A DNA stretch of 64,000 bases from Mycobacterium marinum. Its GTDB lineage: Bacteria > Actinomycetota > Actinomycetes > Mycobacteriales > Mycobacteriaceae. This document shows positions 43,285 through 52,346 of this stretch, piece after piece. Every line of letters begins with the position of its first letter. The first letter of the stretch is position 1. The position numbers and the translations under genes were made by a program. The notes under the pieces are model-generated. The model was given only the letters and a program-made list of their open reading frames with translations. It made no database searches and had not been told where the DNA came from. The DNA lies in NCBI RefSeq assembly GCF_003391395.1, contig NZ_CP024190.1, forward strand, positions 5,332,001 through 5,396,000, written 5' to 3'.

Positions 43285-44058
43285 ATGGCTGATCGTCTCG
43301 TCGAGTACGCGCGTGACGGCGTGGTTGCCCGTCTGACGCTGAACTCCCCGCACAACCGCAACGCCCTGTCCACCACCCTGGTCACCCAGCTGCATGAGGG
43401 GCTGCGGGATGCCGCGGCCGATCCGGGCGTGCGGGTCGTCGTGCTCGGGCACACCGGCGGCACCTTCTGCGCTGGCGCGGACTTGAGCGAGGCCGGCTCC
43501 GGCGACCCCTATGACCTGGCTGTCGCGCGGGCCCGGGAAATGACCACGGTGCTGCGCGCCATTGTGGAGTCGCCACGACCGGTGATCGGCGCCATCAACG
43601 GGCACGTGCGCGCCGGAGGCTTCGGCCTGGTCGGTGCCTGCGACATCGTAGTCGCCGGCCCGGCGTGCACCTTTGCGCTGACCGAAGCCCGGATCGGGGT
43701 CGCCCCGGCAATCATCTCGCTGACATTGCTGCCGAAGCTGTCGGCGCGGGCGGCCGCCCGCTACTACCTGACCGGAGCGAAGTTCGGCGCCGACGAGGCG
43801 GCGGAGATGGGTTTGGTCACCATCGCCGCCGACGACATGGAGGCCGCGGTGGCCGCGCTGATCGCCGATGTCGGGCGCGGTTCGCCGCAGGGCCTTGCGG
43901 CGTCGAAGGCACTGACCACCGCGGCCGTACTGGCCGGTTTCGACCGTGATGCGGAACGCCTCACCGAGGAATCGGCGCGGCTGTTCGTCTCGGAGGAAGC
44001 CCGCGAAGGCATGCTCGCGTTCTTGCAGAAACGCCAACCCAGCTGGGCCTCCGACTGA
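43285..44058 (+). CDS. echA7: enoyl-CoA hydratase/isomerase family (EchA7-like)
   Basis: 257 residues. Crotonase fold with LNSPHNRNALSTTLVTQLH, the oxyanion-hole region GTFCAGADLSEAG, then AINGHVRAGGFGLVGACDIVVA and the catalytic-loop segment TFALTEARIGVAPAII. The usual glutamate of hydratases (near TEARIG) is present. In an atu-like operon the likely role is hydration of the unsaturated carboxylated acyl-CoA. Last gene of the operon, 10 bases after fadE12. Confidence 0.92.
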   Translation: MADRLVEYARDGVVARLTLNSPHNRNALSTTLVTQLHEGLRDAAADPGVRVVVLGHTGGTFCAGADLSEAGSGDPYDLAVARAREMTTVLRAIVESPRPVIGAINGHVRAGGFGLVGACDIVVAGPACTFALTEARIGVAPAIISLTLLPKLSARAAARYYLTGAKFGADEAAEMGLVTIAADDMEAAVAALIADVGRGSPQGLAASKALTTAAVLAGFDRDAERLTEESARLFVSEEAREGMLAFLQKRQPSWASD

Positions 44059-44520
44059 ACCTCCGGCAGCCGAAGCCGCCGGACAGGCTGCCGCCCCGGG
44101 CCCGGGGCTGGTGACGCACAGCGAACTAACATACATTGACCAAACTCCATGCATGCCCGCTCGAATCTCGATAGCCGGAACCCACCGCGACCGACTCGAG
44201 CTGGCCCGCGCTGAGCTCGAACCAGCTTTAGCGGCAGCGGCGGCAACGGTGGAGCCGGCGGCACCGGCGCATCCGCCGGAACCGGTGGTACCCCGGGCAA
44301 CGGCGGCCTACTCTTCGGCGCATCCGGCACACTGGGGTAGCCGGCGTGCCCCGCCGTTGCCATCACAAATCACCATCCCCGCGCGGCCGGGTCGCCGGAT
44401 CTCAGGATCCGTAGAAACGCGCACTTCGCACCGGGTCACCAGAGCCCACCGGCCGCGCGAACGTTGCAGTTTAGCCAACACCTCTTGCAGCAAAATCGCG
44501 AAGTCGTAGGCTCGTGGGTG
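44059..44520. other. spacer with PE_PGRS relic
   Basis: About 460 bases between echA7 and the DUF1707 gene. Apart from the PE_PGRS relic at 44227-44340, only short frames without ribosome sites are present. The stretch 44341-44520 should hold the promoter of the DUF1707 gene. No PE domain or start codon for the relic remains in it. Confidence 0.5.
44227..44340 (+). pseudogene. C-terminal remnant of a PE_PGRS gene
   Basis: In frame, 37 codons read FSGSGGNGGAGGTGASAG followed by TGGTPGNGGLLFGASGTLG and a TAG stop. GGNGGAGG repeats with the GGLLFG ending are the unmistakable tail of a PE_PGRS protein. A TGA lies in frame 15 bases upstream, and no PE domain is found in the preceding 150 bases, so this is a truncated leftover. 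In M. tuberculosis three PE_PGRS genes (16-18) lie in the same neighbourhood, suggesting the ancestor carried one here. Confidence 0.8.
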
Positions 44521-45123
44521 ATGAGCAATCCAGCCCGACGTGACGCACAGGACACGCGCGACGATTCGTCGCTCGCTGCGGATACCGATCGGATCCAGAT
44601 CGCACAGCTGCTGGCATACGCAGCCGAGCAGGGACGACTGCAGCTCAACGAGTATGAAGACCGATTGACCAGGGCCTACGCCGCAACCACGTATCAGGAG
44701 CTGGACCAGCTGAGCGCCGATCTTCCCGGCGCCGCGGTAAGTCCGCGCCGCGGCGGCAACTGCAACCCGGCACCTTCGACTCTGCTGCTGGCCTTGCTGA
44801 GCGGGTTCGAGCGTCGCGGCCGGTGGAACGTGCCCAAGAAGCTGACCACCTTGACCCTGTGGGGCAGCGGAGTATTGGATCTGCGCTACGCCGACTTCAC
44901 CTCAACCGAAGTCGAAATTCACGCCTACTCGATCATGGGCGTGCAGACCATCCTGTTGCCGCCCGAGATCAACGTCGAGATCGACGGCCGCGGAATCATG
45001 GGCAACTTTGACCGGGAAGTCGCGGGCGAGGGCAGTCGCGGGGCCCCCAACGTCAAGATTCAGGGCTTCTCGTTCTGGGGCGGGGTAGGCATCAAACGCA
45101 AACCACGCAAGGCGCGCAATTAG
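44521..45123 (+). CDS. DUF1707 domain protein (Rv0966c-like)
   Basis: 200 residues from the ATG at 44521; a GTG directly before it is possible. Residues 20-75 form the DUF1707 domain (ADTDRIQIAQLLAYAAEQGR, LNEYEDRLTRAYAATTYQEL, DLP). The C-terminal half is a cell-wall-active-antibiotics-response-like beta domain (LTLWGSGVLDLRYADF, YSIMGVQTILLPPEINVEID, GFSFWGGVGIKRKP), as in LiaF-type proteins. There is no membrane helix, so it is soluble or bound to a partner. The function is unknown; a role in envelope sensing is a family-level guess. Convergent with the VWA gene. Confidence 0.88.
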   Translation: MSNPARRDAQDTRDDSSLAADTDRIQIAQLLAYAAEQGRLQLNEYEDRLTRAYAATTYQELDQLSADLPGAAVSPRRGGNCNPAPSTLLLALLSGFERRGRWNVPKKLTTLTLWGSGVLDLRYADFTSTEVEIHAYSIMGVQTILLPPEINVEIDGRGIMGNFDREVAGEGSRGAPNVKIQGFSFWGGVGIKRKPRKARN

Positions 45124-45150
45124 ACCCATCAGTCGGTCAAACGCACGGCC

Positions 45151-47148
45151 CTAGCGCCTGCGCCGAGACCTCAGGTAGTCGCCCACCACGGCCGCACCGA
45201 GTCCGTCGAGATCGGGTTCGACGACACGTCCCTCGACCCGACGCGCGACTTGATCAATGAACCGGGCCAGGCCCCGGTCACTGCCCAATCGGAAGATGGT
45301 GATTTGGGCGCCCAGCCGCGCCATGTCATCGAACCCGCGCACGGTGTGGGCAATGGTGCGCGGATGCGGCGGGTAGTCGAAGAACACCGCAGAACCCGCC
45401 CCCTCGCCGGAAAAGTCCTCGAGATGGGCGGTGGGTTCACCATCGGTCACCACCAAGACGACCGGCTGCGCGTTCGGGTGGCGTCTGAGATGTCGCCCGG
45501 CCAGCGCCAGCGCGTGGTGCAGGTTGGTGCCCTGCTCGTAGACGCCCTCCAAACCGGTCAGCTCCGCGGCCGTCACGGTCCGCGCGTAGCGGCCGAACGC
45601 GATGATCTGCAGGGCATCCGAACGGAACCGCGTGCACACGAGGTGGTTGAGCGCCAGCGCCGTGCGCTTCATCGGCAGCCACCGATTCTCCATCACCATC
45701 GAAAACGAGGTGTCCACCAGGAGCGCAACCGCGGCCTGAGTTCGGGTCTCAGTCTCGGAGACTTCGACGTCATCGACGGTGATCCGGATCGGGCCGGCGC
45801 CGCCGCCAGGAGGCGCCGTACCGGCCTGGCGCAGCACCGCGTTGGTCAACGTGCGCGAGATGTGCCACGGTTCGGTGTCACCGAACTGCCAGGGCCGGGT
45901 CGCGCCGGTCAGCTCACCGGCCGCCCCCGCACGCCGGTGATCCCGCTCACCGCGGCGTCCGGAAAGTTGTTGCACCACATCGCGCAATGCGGTCTCACCC
46001 AGCCTGCGCATGGCCTTGGGTGACAGCCGCCATTGGCCGTCGGATCCCCGGTCGAAGAAACCCTGATTCACCAAGGCCCGTTCCAGTTCGGCGAGCGTGC
46101 GGGCATCGATGGCGGCCTGGTCGCCGAGTTGACGGGCCAGCGCGTCGAGGTCGACGTCATCCATGGTGGCGCCCGGATAAGCCTGCGAGAGCTGTTCGGC
46201 CAGCTGCTCGAGTTCGGCGATGTCGGCCAGCGCCTTGGTGCCTTCACCCATGCCGAACGGGTTGTCGCCGGAGAACTGCTGCTGGCCGGTCCAGTCCTCG
46301 CCCGGACGCGCCTCCTGCAGATGGGCGTCGAGGCGGTTGAGTGCCTGCATCAGCGAAGGCGATCCGAAAGCCTGCTGCGCCAACGCATCCAGCTCATCAC
46401 GCTGCTCCTGGGACAGGCTGTTGCGGAACCGCTGCGCGGCGGCGGCCCGCTTGGCCAGCGAGTCCAGCAGCTCCTCGACATTGCTCGGGTTCTCCGGGAA
46501 GAACTCGCCGTGCTTGTCCATGAAGTCTTGGAAGTCTTGCTGGGTGTCCTGTCCCCTGGCGTGCTTGTCCAGCAGGTTGTTGAGGTCGTCGAGCATCTCG
46601 TTCACGCGCTGGCGATCCTCGTCGGTGGCGCCTTCCAACGCCTGCTTCATGCCGGCGAAGCGTTGGTCGAGTAGCTCGCGGCCCAGCAGATCCTTGATCT
46701 GGTCGTACTTTTCGCGGGCCTCGCCGCTGCGCCAGTCGTACTCGGAGAGTTCCTGTACGGCTTTGGCCGGCGACGGCGGCAATGCCTCCAACTGCAATTC
46801 GGAGAATCGAGCGTCATCGTCTAGCGCCCGGGCCAATTCTTTGCGCTCGGCCAGCACCGCCTCGTCCAGCAGCTTCTTGATCTCCTGCAGGGTGCCGTCC
46901 AAGTTGTTGCGGCGCAGTAGCTCGCGGCGGCGGCGGTTCGCCTCGGACGCCAACCTGTCGGCACCGGGCATGGACTTGGTGCCGCGCCGCAGCAGCTCGG
47001 ACAGCGCCCGGCGCGGTGAGGTGCCCGCCATGACGTCCTGACCGATCTGCTCCAGCGCCTCGCGCAGGTCTACCGGCGGCGCCAGCGGATCAGGTCCGCC
47101 GGTGTACGCCGAGTACCGCGTCGAGTGCCCCTTCGCCCGGTCAGCCAT
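45151..47148 (-). CDS. VWA-domain protein, partner of MoxR-type ATPase (Rv0959-like)
   Basis: 665 residues from the ATG at 47148. The N-terminal 430 residues are largely helical and charged. The C-terminal domain is a von Willebrand A fold with a MIDAS motif (LLVDTSFSM), TGLEGVYEQGTN and VTDGEPTAH. VWA proteins with an AAA+ MoxR/chelatase-like partner act as metal-insertion or chaperone pairs. The start overlaps the ATPase stop by 8 bases, so the two are translated together. The M. tuberculosis counterpart has 672 residues. Confidence 0.9.
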   Translation of the reverse strand: MADRAKGHSTRYSAYTGGPDPLAPPVDLREALEQIGQDVMAGTSPRRALSELLRRGTKSMPGADRLASEANRRRRELLRRNNLDGTLQEIKKLLDEAVLAERKELARALDDDARFSELQLEALPPSPAKAVQELSEYDWRSGEAREKYDQIKDLLGRELLDQRFAGMKQALEGATDEDRQRVNEMLDDLNNLLDKHARGQDTQQDFQDFMDKHGEFFPENPSNVEELLDSLAKRAAAAQRFRNSLSQEQRDELDALAQQAFGSPSLMQALNRLDAHLQEARPGEDWTGQQQFSGDNPFGMGEGTKALADIAELEQLAEQLSQAYPGATMDDVDLDALARQLGDQAAIDARTLAELERALVNQGFFDRGSDGQWRLSPKAMRRLGETALRDVVQQLSGRRGERDHRRAGAAGELTGATRPWQFGDTEPWHISRTLTNAVLRQAGTAPPGGGAGPIRITVDDVEVSETETRTQAAVALLVDTSFSMVMENRWLPMKRTALALNHLVCTRFRSDALQIIAFGRYARTVTAAELTGLEGVYEQGTNLHHALALAGRHLRRHPNAQPVVLVVTDGEPTAHLEDFSGEGAGSAVFFDYPPHPRTIAHTVRGFDDMARLGAQITIFRLGSDRGLARFIDQVARRVEGRVVEPDLDGLGAAVVGDYLRSRRRR

Positions 47149-48535
47149 AAACGGTTTGGCCCTCCCCGGACACTTTGTCGACTCGCTTGGCCAGGTACAG
47201 CGCCTCCAGGGCCAGCTCCAGGGCTGCGGCGCGCTCCCCTTCGGATTCGGCGTTGAGTTTGCGCGCGATGGTCTCCACCACCGGCAGTCCTGGAACGGCC
47301 GCCAGCACATCCTTGGCCGATACCCGCTCACCGGTCGTCACCGCCGAACCTCCCTCGACGGCTGACACCAGCGTGCCGACGTCGATGCCACCCAGCGCCC
47401 GGGACGCGGTATCCGCGGTGGCCCGGCGCAATAGGTGTTCGAGCACCGCCTGCTCGCGCCCCTCCTCACCGGACTCAAACTCGAGCTTGCCGCGCAGCAC
47501 GTCGATCACGGTGCCCAGATCGACCACCCGGGCCACCGGGTCGGTCTCGCCCAGCACCGCCCCGCGGTGGCGGGCGGCGGCCGCCACGGTCTCCGCCGCC
47601 GCGATGGCGAAGCGCGCCGACACCCCGGAGCGCTGATCGACCGAACTGGACTCGCGCAGGTAGCGGGCGAACCGCGCGATCACCTGCAACAGATAATCGG
47701 GCACCTGAGCGCTCAGATGCGCCTCCTGCGCGATGACACCCATCTCCGCCTCCAGCTCCAGCGGGTAGTGAGTGCGGATCTCGGCGCCGAACCTGTCTTT
47801 GAGCGGGGTGATGATGCGCCCCCGGTTGGTGTAGTCCTCGGGGTTGGCACTGGCGACCACCAACACGTCCAGCGGCAGGCGCAGGGTGTAGCCGCGGACC
47901 TGGATGTCGCGCTCCTCCATCACATTGAGCATGGACACTTGGATCCGCTCGGCCAGGTCGGGCAGCTCGTTAACGGCCACGATTCCGCGGTGTGCGCGCG
48001 GAATCAGCCCGTAGGCGATGGTTTCGGGGTCTCCGAGACTGCGGCCCTCGGCCACCTTGATCGGGTCGATGTCACCGACCAGGTCGGCAACACTGGTGTC
48101 GGGGGTGGCCAGTTTTTCGGTGTAACGCTCGCTGCGATGCTTCCATGCCACCGGCAGATCGTCTTTCAGCTGCGCGGCCCGGCGGATCGACTCCGGCGTG
48201 ATCGGCCGGTAAGGATGCTCGGGAAGTTCCGCACCGGCGATCACCGGTGTCAACTCGTCGAGCAATCCGGTCAGCGCGCGCAGCAGCCGGGTCTTGCCTT
48301 GGCCGCGCTCGCCCAGCAGCACAAAGTCGTGGCCCGCGATCAGGGCCCGCTCGAGCTGGGGAATCACGGTGTCGTCGAAGCCCAGGATGCCCGGCCAGAC
48401 GGCCGCGTTATCCGGCCCATCGGCCAGCGCGGTCAACAGATTCTCCCGGATTTCCTGCTTAACCCCCCGCTCGCGATGACCGGAGGCACGCAGCTCGCCG
48501 ACGGTGCGAGGCAGATTGCTCGGTGAAGTCACCAC
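47141..48535 (-). CDS. MoxR/magnesium-chelatase-like AAA+ ATPase (Rv0958-like)
   Basis: 464 residues from a GTG. Walker A is LLGERGQGKTRLLRAL near residue 80. Walker B-like IVAVNELPDLAERIQ, sensor 1 ASANPEDYTNRGRIITPL, and the arginine-finger region follow, typical of the ChlI/MoxR group. The C-terminal domain is helical. Forms a pair with the VWA protein; the metal or substrate is not known. It lies 76 bases after purH on the same strand. Confidence 0.9.
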   Translation of the reverse strand: MVTSPSNLPRTVGELRASGHRERGVKQEIRENLLTALADGPDNAAVWPGILGFDDTVIPQLERALIAGHDFVLLGERGQGKTRLLRALTGLLDELTPVIAGAELPEHPYRPITPESIRRAAQLKDDLPVAWKHRSERYTEKLATPDTSVADLVGDIDPIKVAEGRSLGDPETIAYGLIPRAHRGIVAVNELPDLAERIQVSMLNVMEERDIQVRGYTLRLPLDVLVVASANPEDYTNRGRIITPLKDRFGAEIRTHYPLELEAEMGVIAQEAHLSAQVPDYLLQVIARFARYLRESSSVDQRSGVSARFAIAAAETVAAAARHRGAVLGETDPVARVVDLGTVIDVLRGKLEFESGEEGREQAVLEHLLRRATADTASRALGGIDVGTLVSAVEGGSAVTTGERVSAKDVLAAVPGLPVVETIARKLNAESEGERAAALELALEALYLAKRVDKVSGEGQTVYG

Positions 48536-48611
48536 TCCACGCTACGACGAGTCAGGGACAGGCGCCTGGGAACGGGGCCTAGCCAGGCATAAATGCGCCC
48601 ACACCGGCACC

Positions 48612-50183
48612 CTAATGCGCGAAGTGGCGCGAACCGGTGAGGTACAAGGTGATGCCCGCCTTGGCGGCCGCCGCGGTGACTTCCTCGTCGCGCACCGACC
48701 CTCCCGGGTGCACGATCGCCTTGACCCCGGCGGCCGTCAACGTCTCGAGGCCGTCGGGGAACGGGAAGAACGCATCGGAGGCAGCGACGGCGCCGTTGAC
48801 GCGTTCGCCGCCGCGCTCCACCGCCAACCGTGCGGCATCGACGCGGTTGACTTGGCCCATCCCGACGCCGATGGTGGCGCCGTCGGCCACGATGACGATC
48901 GCGTTGGACTTGACCGCACGACAGCTGCGCCAGGCGAAGACCAGGTCGGTCAGCGTCGCCGGATCGGCGGGCGAGCCGGTGGCCAGGGTCCAGTTGGCCG
49001 GGTTGTCGCCGGCGGCATCGAGCTGGTCACGCTGCTGCATCAGCAGTCCCCCGCTGATCGGACGCAGCTCGGCGCCGCCGTCTTGGGGCTCGGATGCCAC
49101 CAACACCCGGATGTTCTTCTTCTTCGTCAACTGATCAAGGGCGGCGGGAGCGTAGGCCGGTGCCACGATCACCTCGGTGAAGATGGTGCTGACGTACTCC
49201 GCCATCTCTGGGCTGACCTCGGTGTTGCAGGCAATCACGCCGCCGTAGGCACTGAGTGGGTCGCAGGCGTGGGCCTTACGATGCGCGTCGGCGACCGAAA
49301 CCTCCGAGATGGCAATGCCGCACGGGTTGGCGTGCTTGATGATTGCCACGCATTTCTGCTCGTGGTCAAAGGCGGCCCGCCAGGCCGCGTCGGCATCGGT
49401 GAAGTTGTTGTAGGACATCTCTTTTCCGTGCAGCTGCTCGGCCTGAGCCAATCCCGGCCAAGCGCCGGGGTCGGCGTAGAGCGCGGCCTGCTGATGCGGG
49501 TTCTCGCCGTAGCGCAGCATCGCCTGACGCCGCCAATTTCTGCCGAACCAGCGCGGAAAGTCGGTTTCGGGCTGCTCGGGCGCCACCGTGGACTGCATCC
49601 AGCTCGCGACTGCGATGTCGTATTCGGCGGTGTGCTGAAAGGCCAGCGAGGCCAGCTTCTTGCGTTCGGCGAAGGTGAATCCGCCGCTACGCACCGCGGC
49701 CAGCACGCCGTCGTATCCCTGCGGGTCGGTGACCACGGCCACACTGGGATGGTTCTTGGCCGCCGCCCGCACCATGGAGGGGCCGCCGATGTCGATCTGT
49801 TCGACGCAGTCGTCGACGCTGGCACCGGATTCCACGGTCTGGCTGAACGGGTACAGGTTGACCACGACCAGCTCGAATGCCTCGACTCCGAGCTCGGCCA
49901 GCGCCGCCTCGTGCTCGGGGTTTCGCAGATCGGCCAGCAGGCCGGCATGCACGCGCGGATGCAGCGTCTTGACCCGCCCGTCGAGTACCTCGGGGAATCC
50001 CGTCAGCTCCTCCACCCGGGTCACCGGAATCCCTTTGCTGGCAATGGTCTTCGCGGTTGATCCGGTCGAGACGATCTCGACACCTGCCGCGGTCAGCCCC
50101 TGCGCCAGGTCAACCAGCCCGGTCTTGTCATACACACTGATCAACGCGCGGCGGATCGGCCTTCTTATGTGGTCGGTGCTCAT
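48612..50183 (-). CDS. purH: bifunctional AICAR transformylase / IMP cyclohydrolase
   Basis: 523 residues. Catalyses the last two steps of purine synthesis. The N-terminal IMP cyclohydrolase domain (1-200) has RRALISVYDKTGLVDLAQGL and STGSTAKTIA; the C-terminal transformylase domain has ENPHQQAALYAD, KHANPCGIA and SNAIVIV. The start ATG at 50183 overlaps the purN stop. Length equals that of M. tuberculosis PurH. A much longer open frame upstream runs over purN and is not real. Confidence 0.96.
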   Translation of the reverse strand: MSTDHIRRPIRRALISVYDKTGLVDLAQGLTAAGVEIVSTGSTAKTIASKGIPVTRVEELTGFPEVLDGRVKTLHPRVHAGLLADLRNPEHEAALAELGVEAFELVVVNLYPFSQTVESGASVDDCVEQIDIGGPSMVRAAAKNHPSVAVVTDPQGYDGVLAAVRSGGFTFAERKKLASLAFQHTAEYDIAVASWMQSTVAPEQPETDFPRWFGRNWRRQAMLRYGENPHQQAALYADPGAWPGLAQAEQLHGKEMSYNNFTDADAAWRAAFDHEQKCVAIIKHANPCGIAISEVSVADAHRKAHACDPLSAYGGVIACNTEVSPEMAEYVSTIFTEVIVAPAYAPAALDQLTKKKNIRVLVASEPQDGGAELRPISGGLLMQQRDQLDAAGDNPANWTLATGSPADPATLTDLVFAWRSCRAVKSNAIVIVADGATIGVGMGQVNRVDAARLAVERGGERVNGAVAASDAFFPFPDGLETLTAAGVKAIVHPGGSVRDEEVTAAAAKAGITLYLTGSRHFAH

Positions 50184-50827
50184 CCTATGGTCGCCTTTCG
50201 TCCAATCATCGCTTTTCGTCCGATCACCGTCACGCCGCCGGTGGCAATCCCGGCCACCACGTCCACCAGAAGCTTGCGCTCCACTACCTTGATCCGTTCG
50301 TGCAAGGTCGCTTCGTCGTCGCCGTCGAGCACCGCAATGGCTTGCTGCGCCAGTATCGGTCCCGTGTCCATCCCGGCGTCCACCAGGTGCACCGTACAAC
50401 CGGTGACCTTCACGCCGTAGGCCAGCGCATCGGCTACCCCATGAGCACCGGGAAACGCCGGCAGGAGTGCCGGATGGGTGTTGAGGATCCGTTGGTGGAA
50501 TTTCGAAAGGAATTGCGGCCCAAGAATTCTCATGAATCCGGCGGATACCACCAGGTCAGGCGAGTAGGCGGCGGTGGCGGCGGTGATGGCGGCGTCCCAA
50601 GCATCGCGGCTGGGGTGATCGGAGACGCGGACGGTGAAGGCGGGCACCGACGCCTGCGCGGCGATCTCAGTGGCCCGGCAATCCCGATCGACCCCAACGG
50701 CGACGATTCGCGCCGGGTAGTCGGCCACGGCGGCGTCCAGCAATGAGTTCAGCAATGACCCCGTGCCCGACGCGAGCACCACAAGCCGCGCCGGTGCACT
50801 CGGGGGTACCCGGACCGGTTCCTGCAC
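50180..50827 (-). CDS. purN: phosphoribosylglycinamide formyltransferase
   Basis: 215 residues. Formylates GAR with 10-formyl-THF in purine synthesis. Motifs: VLASGTGSLLNSLLDA near the start, the catalytic ILNTHPALLPAFPG with Asn and His, then VTGCTVHLVDAGMDTGPIL with the catalytic Asp. The last residues repeat IGRKAM/IGRKAT, encoded by an 18-base tandem repeat near 50186-50221, an odd extension to the end. The stop overlaps the purH start. Confidence 0.95.
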   Translation of the reverse strand: MQEPVRVPPSAPARLVVLASGTGSLLNSLLDAAVADYPARIVAVGVDRDCRATEIAAQASVPAFTVRVSDHPSRDAWDAAITAATAAYSPDLVVSAGFMRILGPQFLSKFHQRILNTHPALLPAFPGAHGVADALAYGVKVTGCTVHLVDAGMDTGPILAQQAIAVLDGDDEATLHERIKVVERKLLVDVVAGIATGGVTVIGRKAMIGRKATIG

Positions 50828-50879
50828 ACGGCGAGCCTAGTCGGGCTACCCGGCCGCAGCGGCGGGCGGGCATCCGCGG

Positions 50880-52307
50880 TCAGGTCAAATGTTCGGGCGG
50901 ATGGCTGGTGTCAGGCCCGTCCTGCCGGTCTGGCCCATCTGGCCGGTCTGGCCGGTCTGGCCCATCTGACCAATCGGCCTCGTCGGGTGCGGCAGGGGGG
51001 ACGTCGGCGTCGTCGCCACCGGGCGCAACGGGTTCGCGCGAAGTCATATCACCCAGCGGGGCGTCCTGATCGAAAAGTGGGACAAAGGGCTCATCAACGG
51101 GCTCACGAATGGGCTCGTCAACGTCTGCTTCAACGGGTGGGGCCGGCCGCGGTTTGGGCCGCCTGGGACGCCGTCTGATTCCACCCGCCATCACCAGCGT
51201 GGCGCCCCCGACCACGGCGAACCAGAAGAACACGCCGACCAGCAGTGCTCCCTCGTCGACGCCAACGGCGCCGAAGTTGCCTAGCTTCCCGCTCCCCCCG
51301 TAACCGAGCAGCGCCATCGCCAATGCCCCCACCAGGGCCGCGGCCAACAGTTTGCCCATGGCAGGCAGGGGCGGCAGCGGACGGCGCGCGCACTGTTGCC
51401 CGACCGCCACTCCGGAGGACGCCCCGATGATCAGCAGGGCTACCCACACCGGCCCCAGCGGCGGGGTGGGAGCCGCGGCCAGGATCGGCACAGCGGGGAT
51501 GTCGCCGCCAAAGACCGTGAACGCACTGAACGTCGCGAAGCCGATGTGCGCACTGGCCCCGACAGCGATCGCCGCGGCGCCAACGACGACGTTGGGCACA
51601 TAGAGCACCGACAGCACGGTGAGGCTGAACTGGCCGAACGCCGAATCGGTGATGCCGTACAGCTCCTGCATCGTCGCCCAGTGCACGACCAGCGACCCCG
51701 CGGTCACCAGGCCGGAGAGCCCGAGCAGTGCCAGCACCCCGGCGGCGGCGGCCCGCAGCGAGTCGCCCAGCCAGTTCGGCAGCGGTGAAACCGCCAGAGC
51801 CCGTCTGCCCACCCGCGACCAGACCCCCAGGCCCGCACCGATGGCATGAACCGCCAGCACGCTGACAAACGCACGCAATGCACTGGGCGTCTGCAACTCG
51901 GTGATGACCGACGACGCATCGTGGATCACCGCCAGGCAGATCGCCGCGATCAGCAGCGGCCCGCCCAACGCCGATGCGATAACCCACCGAACAACCAGCC
52001 ACGACGAGTACGGCGAAGTCGCCAGCGCCGTCGTGCGGGCCGTGCCCCACACCATCAACAGGGCCGGGAGCAGGGGCATTACGCCCAGTTCACGGCCACC
52101 GATCGAGATCGGCACCTGGTGCACACCCAGCCACATGCTGGCGATCGCACCCAGCGCGCCCGTCATGTCGCTGTTTGCGATCACCAGCTGAATCAGCGTG
52201 ACCGCCGCGATGATGACCAGCGCCACCACAGCCGGGGCGAACGCGACCTTGCCCAGGTCGCGCGCCTGGCGAGCACCCGCTGCTCGACTGTCCTCCACCC
52301 GTGTCAC
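50880..52307 (-). CDS. perM: PerM-like integral membrane protein (DUF6350)
   Basis: 475 residues. About ten membrane helices between residues 20 and 395, then an acidic cytoplasmic tail (about 405-475) with a run of DGPDRP-like units. It matches Rv0955 of M. tuberculosis, named PerM, needed for persistence and reported to support cell division through FtsB. Length agrees. It lies between the Rv0954-like gene (39 bases) and purN (52 bases), a mycobacterial arrangement that ties division and purine genes in one transcript. Confidence 0.9.
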   Translation of the reverse strand: MTRVEDSRAAGARQARDLGKVAFAPAVVALVIIAAVTLIQLVIANSDMTGALGAIASMWLGVHQVPISIGGRELGVMPLLPALLMVWGTARTTALATSPYSSWLVVRWVIASALGGPLLIAAICLAVIHDASSVITELQTPSALRAFVSVLAVHAIGAGLGVWSRVGRRALAVSPLPNWLGDSLRAAAAGVLALLGLSGLVTAGSLVVHWATMQELYGITDSAFGQFSLTVLSVLYVPNVVVGAAAIAVGASAHIGFATFSAFTVFGGDIPAVPILAAAPTPPLGPVWVALLIIGASSGVAVGQQCARRPLPPLPAMGKLLAAALVGALAMALLGYGGSGKLGNFGAVGVDEGALLVGVFFWFAVVGGATLVMAGGIRRRPRRPKPRPAPPVEADVDEPIREPVDEPFVPLFDQDAPLGDMTSREPVAPGGDDADVPPAAPDEADWSDGPDRPDRPDGPDRQDGPDTSHPPEHLT

Positions 52308-52346
52308 TCTCCGCGCACGTGTCCTACTAGGCGCGAGAGCGCCCGG

